From positions 78,970,124 to 79,034,123 of the forward strand of contig CM049308.1 of the NCBI GenBank assembly GCA_026874595.1: a stretch of 64,000 nucleotides of DNA, given 5' to 3'. Of this stretch, positions 24,397 to 36,600 are shown one piece after another. The notes beneath the pieces are model-generated. The model made no database searches. It worked only from the letters and a program-made list of their open reading frames with translations, and was not told the origin of the DNA. Origin of the DNA: Sipunculus nudus. Lineage: Eukaryota; Annelida; Sipuncula; Golfingiida; Sipunculidae. Every line of letters begins with the position of its first letter. Position 1 is the first letter of the stretch. Both the position numbers and the translations under genes were made by a program.

Positions 24397-26380
24397 AATA
24401 CCAATGCAAATACAAATGCCTAATTTTACTGAATTTAAATACAAATACACATTTTATATATTTTCTTAGAGGCATTTGGGTTATTTTATGAAATCGTAAT
24501 AATGCTCTGAGAAATATTCATTATGACGTCACACCCCTCAGTAGACGACGTCACACTGTGAGCGATAATCGTTGAATTAGGGGTACAAGAATCGTTCAAA
24601 TTGAGCGCTGGTAATTAAAAGTCGAGATGTTATCTCTGTTATTGTCGCATACTGCAACTGATTAGAATTCTTTATCCACGAGCTGTGGCATAAGATGTTT
24701 GGAGACATTGAATGAACTGATCGTGAGTTTTACGGGGCAATCGGCAAATACAAACAGCCTAGGCGAATTTTATTAGGCATTTGTAGTTTCAATATACTGG
24801 AATATACAGAGTCAACATGTACCATTGGTCGTTTAGCCAAAAATGTATGTTTGTGAACACGACTTTTTGCAGGTTAAGTCTACAAGTGGATAAGCACAGT
24901 TATATACATATGTGGTTGGGTGTCGGGGTTTGGGTGTATATGGGTGTGTATAGTGGCTTTTTCTATAACCCTCCACAACCTTCCACAACTGCTGTCAAAT
25001 ACCAGTTACTTCAAAATTTATTATATATATGCAATCTGTGCTCAATATAGGTCACCTAAACAACTCCTTGTAGAATAAAATAGTCCAGTACATGGACACC
25101 CCATGAAAAACATGGCTGAATTGAGGTCAGACCTTCTTTGTTTTTGATAAAAGGCAGATACTCCCGATTGAAAATCAAACGCATCTAGAGGGTCAACCGG
25201 TTCTTTTCAATTGAGCACATTATTGTACGACATTTAGCGTATTATATGCTATAAATATATAATGTACAACGACAAGCTGATTTTAACTGATCGTTATGTA
25301 AATAAACAGCCGGGTCTGTTATCGGGCGACCACATGGCACTCGTTTAGTTAATCGTCAACAAGCCAGGTAGGATTAGCAGGGACTGTTATTGTTATTAAA
25401 GACCTCTTTCGGTCATATAAAGACCTATGTATGATGTATTTGTCACAACAAGCGTGTTGGCAGAATTATGGGACATGTGCTTCAGTTGTTTAAGCTTCAT
25501 GAGCTTACCTGTTTGGTGAAAAAAATTACCAAAGACTGACTCTGCAGTGCTTATGCATAGAATTAACTGGGAGTCATAAAATAATTAATATTAGTTTGAC
25601 CCATTCTGTAATTAAATATGAAAAAAAACAGACGTAAAATAGACGTCGTGACCTGGCAGGCTGTCGGTATAAATGAAACCTGACCATGTTAACACAACCT
25701 ACCACTGTGTGTGCACAATGCCATATTTCAGAGTTATTTATTGCGTGTACAATAAGCAATATTTAAAATCCATATGAAAAAATATGCTTCATTTTGTTAA
25801 CTGTTACCGAGTTTAACAACTCCATTGATTACTTTTTAATGACCATGTGACGCTTTTTTCTAAGACTATCACTGCTGGGACCGTACAATACTCATAGTTT
25901 TAACTTCAATTGCTTTACGCAAAGTTTTATATAAGTTACTGTAGTGAACGAACCCAATGCCTTTTGAAGCATGGGCCTGTGCTCTAAAAGAATAAGCTGA
26001 TGGTATTACTTAGAGTTACTAAGTGAATGACGCAGTAGTTTGATTGGAAATGCTGGCTGCTGTGGTCTTCATATCTGTTGTAAATGATTTGATTTTACTA
26101 CAAGGGCTTTAAGGTTGTAAGTCTATTAAATTAATTATCCAAATTTCATGACAAACATACATGGTAAGCCTTTCCTAAGGTGAGAGGCATACCACACCAT
26201 ATTTCAAGACATACCACGTAAAGAAACTATATACGTGGTGGGTTAAACTCACTTTGCCTTCATGTCCCATCACCGTTCTTTATCACAAACACACACCATG
26301 CTACCAGCAAGTGTTTATTGTCTGAAAGCGTCTCATATCCAAGGATCTAACACAATCTATTCAATCTTAACTGAATTATA

Positions 26381-26386
26381 TTTATT
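26381..26386 (-). promoter_or_regulatory. Candidate polyadenylation signal of glycine-rich gene 1
   Basis: AATAAA on the minus strand, about 177 nt downstream of the stop at 26563. The broken paralog has AATAAA at a similar distance (56702). Confidence 0.45.
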
Positions 26387-26562
26387 AAAATATAGTCAGC
26401 ATTTACAACTTACTGAACGGTCAATTATTATTACAAGAAAACGAAATGATGTCTATCGAAAACTACTGTTCTGTAGTATACACTTCTGTGTATTTAAGCT
26501 TGGTTAAACATTGAGTAAACATGAAATCTGATTCCGGATTTACACACTGTCTGTAAACAAAG

Positions 26563-28674
26563 TTACTCAAAGGGTCCCTCCGGTTTGATCTTGCCTGCCC
26601 AGGCCACCACCACTAATCCATCACCACCATTACCATCATGGCCTCGTCCCCACGAGTATCCGTGACCCCCTTTACCCACGGTGACGGTGAACTTTTCCCC
26701 TGGTTTTACTTGAAGAGTCACCCTGCAGTAGCCGCCGCCCCCTCCGGCCCGTCCGCCCGCCCGGCTTCCCCCGCCTCCGCCGTACTTGGCTCCATTTCTT
26801 CCGTTGGCCGCAATTCCTCCGGGGCCGGATGTTCCCAGAGGCATTGATTTAAATTCTTCTCCACACGAGGTGGCAGCACTGGAGCCCCCTGTACCACAGA
26901 ACGGGAGTGTGGATGATCCGGGATGGAGATCTGACGGCTTTGACGTCTGTCCTGCTGCTCCGCCTCCGGCAGAACATCCGCTTCCGGCACCACCGCTACC
27001 ACCACTCTTGGTGCATCCCCAGCCACCACGACCACCTTGAGGACGGAATATTTAATTGAAATCCTGTAGGTTACTATACTTACATAGATGTCATACCAAT
27101 ATGGACATTCATCAATATGAACAAGACTCTGTCAAGTTGAAGAATGTACTTAATGTACCTAACCTATTTCAGAGTCGAACCAAAATTTCTATAATATTAA
27201 TACTAAAACCTCAATTATTTTTGTACCCAAACCTTGACTAAGTTTAAACGCCCGCTAATCGTTGACACCAGGTACCAATGATTTTTTTCGGGTAGGGTTG
27301 GCCCTAGGAATCCAGAGTTAGCTGTTGTTACCCCGTTGACAATAGGCATGTTTTTTTTTCATCTCAGAAAGAATAATTAAGAAACAGTGTATACTGTATT
27401 GCATCCACACACCAATTAATGTCCGAAAAAGGGTCTATTCCCTTCAAGTTTCACTTTGCTGTTCATTACCTGGGCATGGAGGAAGAACAGAGGCCTTCTT
27501 GATCTACAGTTGCCCCGAACTCCCAATGTACAAACAATGCTAAATTCGTCCAAAAAAAATCCGCATGACTGAGTACCTACTGATTTCTAAAGCTTGATAA
27601 GGCTCCTCAGAACTTACCCCAGTTTTTGCCAAAACCTGCAAGACCACCGAAGGACTTAACCTTCCCAAAGCTTGACGTTCCACCGTTTGCGCCGAAAGAC
27701 TTTTCGTTAGATCCATCCTTCCCTCCACCTCCTCCGCCAATGGTGATGACTTCAAGCTCTGTCACACCTTCTGGTACAATGAAGGTTCCGCTTTTTTCAA
27801 ACTTTCTTTGACCAAACACGGGAGCCGGGGGTGTAGACGGGATCCTTGGCACTTTCTCGGATTCTGAGGAAGGAAGGTAATGAAACATAGGACTCCTAGA
27901 TAAATCTTAGGGAGCATCTTGATATAATTAAAAGGAACAATGGTTCAAAAGAATATAAAATATAAATTTATTTATAATTTATGTATTTACAGCTAATTAT
28001 AATAACTAATGCGAGATGTTGTTCATGGCTGGGGTGGTGGCGTTCTGTGGTATGTAAGAAGGAAGAAACCGGAGAACCCGGAGAAAACAACCGGCATTGG
28101 ACGGCCCACTACAACCCACTCGAATAACCACGCTGGCAATCGAACCCGGATCGCCGGCGAGAAAATATATACATAAGAATATTTAATACAGTTTAAAATG
28201 GTCGCTGTATCATATAAAACATAAAATCATATTTAGTTCAGGTCAATTATATATACACGGTCGAATACTTCTGCAGATCCATGTTTTGACACCGATTTTA
28301 TCAAATGGCACGAGTATCTATATATCTATACTATACTATACATATCAATCCATCTGCATCTGTACTGATATGTATATGACTAGTCAACTTAGTTTATTAA
28401 ATTATACTATTAAAATATATCCGAGCACTGAACATTCTTTAACATAGAAAGTTCTTTATGAAATCAAGGATAATATAGTGTAGGAAAAAACATTTGACAA
28501 AAGTCCGTATCTCTTTTCAAGCTCACCTAAATGGAAGAAAATCCCAGTTTACACTATATTTGGACAGCGGCTGTCACACATATATAGGGAAGGAATCATA
28601 AACAAAATCCTCACCAATAAGAGGTTTAATACATAAAGTTAACTGTATAATATGTTGCTGAATATAACTATATC

Positions 28675-28715
<41 letters not shown>

Positions 28716-31700
28716 CTTTATTAATCAAATGAAGTACATGTACAACGACGAATATCAATTTACAATTTCAACAATATATAACAATACGCGATCCATATAC
28801 ATACAAAAACAACAACAAAAAAAACCCAAAAAAAACATACAACTGACATACATAAGAACCAAAGGAACCTACATACACCGAAACAAAACAAGACAAAGCA
28901 GGTGTATCTCATGCGCATTTTTTTAAATTAAAATTAACTGTTTTATTTATTTGTAAGCCTCTTCCTATTATAATAACTTGAGTAGAATTTATATAGTATA
29001 TTTATTCCATTTATTTAATTGATTAATATATTTAAATGAATCTAATAAACACTTCACCTCCCCCCTGTCGATATTAAGCATGGTTTAAGTTGGTAATTGG
29101 TTTCCAGAGATTTTCATGATATTTAAGTTTTACTCTGGAAAGTGCCACCTTTTTTTCAATGTCATAGTAATATTTTATGAAATTTCTTGCACCATTAAAT
29201 GACAACACCTCTCTTTTACACTTTTTCACATATATGTAATATTTTACAAAGAGTATAATTTTGTCCAGTAATCTATTTAAGCTTACATTCAGAATTATTA
29301 TTTTAATTGAGAAAATGTTTGGAATACCAAAGGTTGTAAGCCAGTCATATATTTTTTTCCAAAGTTCCTTGGTATAATCACATTCATAAAATATATGTGT
29401 GATGGTTTCTTTCTTACTGTTACAAAAAGTACATAGTTCACTCTCTGTAATACCGGCTTTAGTCAAGAATGGGTTTAATGCAAGAATACGATGCACAATT
29501 TTGTATTGAAAATACCTTAGTTTTGTAGAAATTGTTATGTTATCAATATTCTGAAAAGCTTCATGTATTTCATCTCTTGTGCACTCTCCTAAATCTCTGT
29601 GCCATATTAAAATACAATTTTCTGGCTGAGTGCATTTCATCGCAACCAGTTCATTATAAAAAAGGTTTGTAGGGTTTGCATGTTGAATTAATCTATTAAT
29701 TTTATATATATATGCTCCCTCATAGTAGTTATAAATAATTTCTGTTCTCCATTTATTTGGTATTGCATGTATAAGACTATTATATCTCATTGTGTCTATA
29801 TGTATTCCATATATATCCTGTAATTCAAGTTTACTGAACAATGTATACTGGTTATTTTTTTTCTTGATTAAATCATGGATATATCGAATTCCTGCTTCAT
29901 ACCATATTTTATAGAATGCAAGTTTACCATTAATTTTAATATGTGAATTACACCACAGTGACTGTTTCAAATAATCCCCGACTGTTTCTGGTGTATCATA
30001 GTTGAACTTGCACCATTCTTGCAGGATTTCAAACCAAAAGTTATTTAATTTTCTTAGAAAAGGAATGCTATGCATATCTTCATATTTCATATTGCAAGTG
30101 AAAATATAAGCAGTCATATGCTTTAAACTTGTATCTATTAAATGCCTCCATCCAACATCTGTGTTTCCTGTTAACAATCTCTTTATCCAAGTAATCTTTG
30201 TGGCTCTAACTTTTGACCAGATATCCACCATATTCAATCCTCCATACTTTTTTGGTGCTATTAAAGTGCTTCTTTTTATTTTATCTATTTTGCTATTCCA
30301 TATGAAATTACTGAGTAATACCTCTATTTCCTTTAAGTAATGAGGTAGTATATTAGGTAAAAGAGATATATGGTACTGTAATTGTGATATCAATTCAGAT
30401 TTTATAACTGTAATTTTTCCTATTGGCGTTAACTGTCGTTTGTTCCAAATATTTATCATGTTTTTTATTTTTGTGATTGATGGTTTGAAGTTTAAATCAG
30501 TTAAATTTTGTAATCTATTATTAATTTGAATACCCAGTACCGTCACTGGTCCGGTAGTCCATTGGAGGCCCATATTAATTATTTCATTTTTTCCATGTTC
30601 ATGGTTTCCTATTGGCATGATTATAGTCTTTTCCAAATTAATTTTTAGACCACTTATAGAGTGGAATCGGCTAAACTGATCAACGGTTTCTTTAATAACC
30701 TCGGGTCTACTTTCTATAAACAATGACGTATCATCTGCATATTGTGATATTTTATGTATTTTGTTATTTACCTCTATACCTTTTATTTCTTTATTATTTC
30801 TAATTCTTGTAGCCAATATTTCTGCACAAATGATAAATAAATATGGTGACAGGGGGCATCCCTGTCGGACTCCCCTGTTAATATTAAAAAAATTCGTGGA
30901 CCAGCCATTATTTAATACACATGATGTTATATCCTTGTAAAAGACCTTTATCCATTGACTTATGTTATTCCCAAAGTTGTAATAATCAAGAGCTTTATGT
31001 ATAAAAGGCCATTCTAATAAATCGAAAGCTTTTTCAAAATCTATAAGCATAAGATTAGCTTTTACTTTATTATTACTGCATTGTGAAAATAAACTATAGA
31101 TCCTTGTGATAGTTTCTCCAATATACCTATTGCGCAAAAATCCAGTCTGGTCGGAATGAATAATGTTTGGAAGTACTTTTTGTAATCTAAGAGCTATACA
31201 TTTTGTAATAAGTTTATAATCAAAATTCAAAAGCGATATTGGTCTCCAGTTTTTTAATAATTGAGGATCCTTTGATTTTTTTGGAATTAATGTTATAACG
31301 CCTTGTCTTTGTGATATATTAAGTCTGCCTTCTGTAAAAGAATAACTATATGAAGCCATTAAGTCTTTCTTGATATTTTCCCAGAATATTTTATAAAATT
31401 CTGCAGGCAAACCATCAATACCTGGCGATTTGCCATTCTGGAATGTTTTCAAACAATCTTCAAGTTCACTTTCGGTTAATTCTTTATCACAGTTATTTTT
31501 TTCTTCTTCTGAGAGGGTTTCGGGATTATCTTGGAAAAATTCATTAACAATTTCTATAGGTGGCTGTTGCTGCTCTGAAGAATATAATTTAGTATAAAAC
31601 GTTGATATTTCCTTCAGAATATTATTCTCGTCAGTAATATATTGAACATCTTTTTGCTCTGATGATTTTTCAATTTTTAGTTTTGTGATAGTTTTTCTGT

Positions 31701-33635
31701 TATGCAACCTTTTTTCTAAATTTAAAAAATATTTTGACGGTTTTTCCCCTTCTAAATACCAGGTAGTTTTACATCTTAGCATAGCACCTTCCGTTTTTTC
31801 TTGCATTATGGTTTCAATTTTAAGTTTCAGTGCATTTATTTCTTCTAAAAGATTCTCATCGGGTTTTTTCCCGTACTGTTCTTCTAATTCTGCTAATTTG
31901 GACTCTGTATGCTGCAATAGCTCTCGTTTTTGTTTCATTTGTCTAGAAGCATATGCAATCGTTGCCCCCCTTATCTTACATTTAATCGTATCCCACATCA
32001 AGGCTGGATTAGCATTACTGTTAAATTCTTTTGTTTCTATGATGGTATTTTTAATTAATTCTATGTATTCTGGAATCTGTAAATATTTACAATTAAGTTT
32101 CCAAAACCCTGGTCCCCTTTTCCTATATTTTAAATCGAGCCTAATTCCGATTGATGAATGGTCTGTTTTAAAACCTGGAAAGATCCAGCTGTTTTCCACA
32201 TTTCCAACAAGGCCTTTTGATATTAAGAAAAAATCTAGTCTACAGAATATATTCGATGGTCTTAATCTTTTCCAAGTGAACTGCTGAAGTCGCGGATGTT
32301 GATCACGCCATATATCTACCATATCTAAATTGTCTAACCACATATGTATTATATTCTGTGCTCTTTGGTGAGTTGTAGGATTACCTCCTTTTTTATCCTC
32401 CTTTATATCTAAAACTAAATTGAAATCGCCTCCCATTAATCTGTTATCATTGGGAAAGGATTCAACGTATTCCATTATTGTTTCGAAAAAGTCTGGACTA
32501 TCATGGTTAGGCCCATATATATTCACTAATGTAAGTCTTGATTCTTCAATTATAATATCTAATAATAGAAATTGCCCTTTCTCGCTTCTAATAATATCCT
32601 GTATTTCAAAATTAAGATCATTTTTTATCAGAATACATACTCCTTTAGAACTGCTTGTGCCATGTGAAAATAATATAGTACCTCCCCACTCGGCTCGCCA
32701 AGTTTTTTCATCTTTTGGGGTACTGTGTGTCTCTTGTAAAAAAAATACTTTAGCTTTTTTTTTTATGTAGCCAATGGAAAGTTTCTCTTCTTTTAATACT
32801 ATCCCCCAATCCCCTCACATTTAAAGAGACTATTTCAGCCATTGACAAAATAGTGCAAAATAATCTTTGATAGACTATAGCTTACATCACATTCTTGTCT
32901 AAATATAAACCTTTTACCTGCATACGAGCAACATATAAATCGGTGCATATGTGTTTGTGCATTTGTATACAATACTACATATTCACATAGCTGTTGTACA
33001 TAAACCTTAAACATAGTGTCTTTACATATACGGTGTCAACGAGACCCTGCTTTCAAAAAAACATGTAGTACTCTTCGCTTATTTATATAATGTCTAATAC
33101 ATATTCATGTATTTCTGCTCACACAATGTTAGACAAATATTATGCGAATATATGAAGTTGCATATATACTCATTAAAGCCAAACGGACCACCTTATTAGA
33201 AGATGATTAATTACTCCAACTAGTTAATGGAGAAAAAGGAACGATGTCAATGAGGTAACTACCACCTGCTTGCCTCTATTAGAGGTGCCCATCTAGACCT
33301 AATAGGAATATATAGGGTTCTTGTATTAACCTACTCAATGCCAATAAACCAGATTATTAAAATTAAGCACTAATGATGACAATATGTCTGCTTCATTTGT
33401 CTAACTCTCTTTTGTAAATCACAGGTAGAAAAATGCACTAAGTCCATCATAGTTTCAAAAACTTAAAAAACTCATATACCTGTTCATTCTATCAAAGAGA
33501 TTCTTTTTTATGGTATTACCTTTTATAAATCTGAACTGATCTCCATCAGTTTACTTTCAATTACCTCCAAGGTAAACATGTGTAAAAAAACTGTACTTTT
33601 AATAATATAATGGATATATATATATATACACATAT

Positions 33636-33680
<45 letters not shown>

Positions 33681-36600
33681 CACATACATACATCCATTCT
33701 ATAGCCTGTGTTACACTCGGTACCAACCTCTGAAAATAAATCAGTTTGATGACCTTAGAAAATCATTGGCTAATCTATTTACAAGGTCCAAAAAGGAGTA
33801 ACTTTAAAGTTGATATGGCGAGCATTTTAACTTCTATATATATTTATATGAATAAAGAACTCTGAATAATTATAACACTAATCTATGTTCATTAAACAAA
33901 ATTCCAGTGTGATTTTTATATTTTAAAGTCTAATCATTTATACAACCCTTTATTACTAAACTGTTGAAGAAATCACCTCATATATGCGGCTTTTAATATT
34001 ACATTTCACAACCAAAAATATTTAAAATAAAACTCTAGAGCTGACAGTATCGCAAGCAATCTTTCTAATTCTTCTTTATGCAAAAATCATTGTTTTAAGA
34101 TCATTGCTGTATTACATGGCTGTACAATTGTTATTATTCATGTTAAACAAACACCATACTCCGTAGTGCATTTTTGCGCTTATAATTCTCTGGTACTACT
34201 CAGAATACTGCTTCAAGGACCTATATAACTGTCAAAATACACCATGAAGGTAAACTCAACCTACCATTATTTCAGTCCAGTTGACCGATTTCACCTCGGG
34301 AAAACAAACGCTTTTTCTACATCTAGACCGCATGCAACAATACTAAAATAACCAGTAATACCTTTCAATAAAAGTAAAATACACTTTCCATATCAACATA
34401 TCAACAAAAGAGCAACTGTGAATATTACCAAAGTTGTTAGTATATTCTTACATTAACCGCAATATACATAAAATCATCAATAGTTCATATTCTAATGCAA
34501 ACAACATCAGTACTTACCATTTTGATTCTATTCATCAGATTTCATTCAACTCATATGTCTTTTCCTTGTTGAAATTAAGATAAGCATGATGCTATACATG
34601 TTATATTTGTCAAGGTGTTTGGCCTCTTAAGTTCGAAAAATTTCAATCTTTATTAATAATACCATCTTATATAGCAACTCTATTTTAAAACTAGTATTAT
34701 ATCTAAAATATTCCGGTATGCTACTTAAAACATCAGTTTCGTAACTTTATTATTTGACATTAACCTAGGTGGTTGTCAACTGGTTGATGTTTAATATACA
34801 ACAGTTTTAACATAAGGAAAAAACATGCTCAGTCCATGTTCAAATTATCCAAATGTACATACATGATACATATTAATGTTTCAGCCATCATAACCGAAGA
34901 ATCAGAATTTTCATGTGCTACTTTACATGTATTAAGATATTTCTTTAAACATTATTTTTGAAATGCCATTTATGTTTATTCTACATATAGTACAAGTCTT
35001 CATATTATTTGAACATTCAGTTTCTGAAGGTACATTGAAACTATTCTTACTATAGTCTATACTATAGAGGTTGTACTTTTTACGATGATACCTTTCACTT
35101 TATTGTTGTGCACTTAACATCCATATTTGTTTCAGTTTCACCTGACCTCCAAATGTTCATTCGGTGTCCAGAATAAAATGTTGTTTTAATATCTATCAAC
35201 TTTTAAAGTTAGATCCAGCTGTCATTACAGCCGGTATCTTCTTAAATCTTCGGATTGTGATTCTCAACTGAGTACCAACACTATTTAGTTTTAATACAGC
35301 AAGAAGGGATACAATCAAAGATTAATCTAATTCTACGCACAAAAGAACGGTAGTCTCTCTGGTCGAAGGAAAAAAAAAAAAAAAAAAAAAAACTCTTGTG
35401 ATCTCTCTTTGATAAACATGAGGAAGTCAGGTTGAAAACACATCAATATTGATTGTAATACTTCTATCCAAATTACTTAGACGGCACCGCTTAATAACGC
35501 ATTTTTAAAACATGTAATAACATATAAATGTGACATTGGTATTTAAGAGCAACACAAAATCACCCAGTTTTCACTTTCCTTAAGTTTTTGTTTTCTGTGT
35601 CCTTTTTTTAATATCTTTGTTAATAACAAAATAATAAGAAAACAAGGAATAGTTAAATAAATTCATAAGTTTATGTTACATATACACTGCTCTCTACCAA
35701 CGGATGTATCCAATTCTACGCTGTCACAATATTATGCCTGCATGTACCTTCACATTATCACGGTGTCATTAAAAGTTTCTCTGGGTAAACCTATAACAGT
35801 TACACATCTGTAAAAACAAAAACAAAAAAAGCAATCCTCCCCATCATATCAATATTTCGTATGACATTTCATGTAATACAAATACATTTTGGCTAACCGA
35901 AGGAAAAAAAAAAAAAAAAAAAAAGGGGGAGAAAAGAAACGGTTTACGGAGACCCAATACTAATAGACTTTTCCCCACAATACTTTTATAAATAAAATTA
36001 AAAAAAAAATAATAATAATAATAATAAAGGATTTAAATAATTTTTTTCCCACAATAACTCAGTCTGGAATATAATTTATAATCTTTTTGTTTTAGGTAAA
36101 CGTTTTTAATTATATTAAAAGTTTTCTCAAGAATATGTGCCATACAGACCATCAGCTTTCCGGTATAAGTGTCCAGGTGAGCGATAAAGAGCATGAAGAG
36201 TACAAAGTATGTGTCGCCTCCTATCAGGCAATTTTGGAAACAGTCTGTAGCTCCGCCGTTCACTACTTGGTGATCAAAAACACATTTGTGCGTGTAAGGT
36301 TCTATTTGTGAATGAAGCATTCTCCGACTCACTGAATTTCAACTCTCCGGCCGTCTATGATCAATGCCCCACGCCAATATCTTGCCTTCAGGTTGTCTTT
36401 GTAGGCCTGTTGAATTTGCCCCTTGGCTTTTCTTTTCAGTAAATAATCCTCACGAGTCAGGTCCTCGGTAATGAAAGGGGTATTGTTTGCCGACCTGTTC
36501 GCTCTAGCGGTCTTTAAGATTGTATTTCTAGTTTGTCTTGAATGACACCTAAAAATAATATGGCGACCTTTGTCTTGTTTTCTGCCTGTTCTGTGAGCCA

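Larger units (their letters stand above)
21250..26562. other. Intergenic region with repeats, no gene seen
   Basis: The stretch carries two SINE-like units (22486-22625 and 22715-22870) and an inverted-repeat element of about 1 kb (23375-24396). Two TGACGTCA/CGACGTCA words lie near 24522-24551. Otherwise it is AT-rich and featureless to me, with only short random frames. Confidence 0.6.

Noticed and set aside
24522-24551. Two CRE-like words (TGACGTCA and CGACGTCA) suggesting a promoter
   Set aside because: No gene start, TATA box or open frame follows within several hundred bases on either strand.
31685-32770. Plus-strand frames opposite LINE ORF2
   Set aside because: They are hydrophobic shadow frames antisense to a clearly conserved reverse-transcriptase/endonuclease gene.
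33614-33685. Tyr/Ile-rich peptides from overlapping frames
   Set aside because: They are translations of a TA/CA microsatellite.
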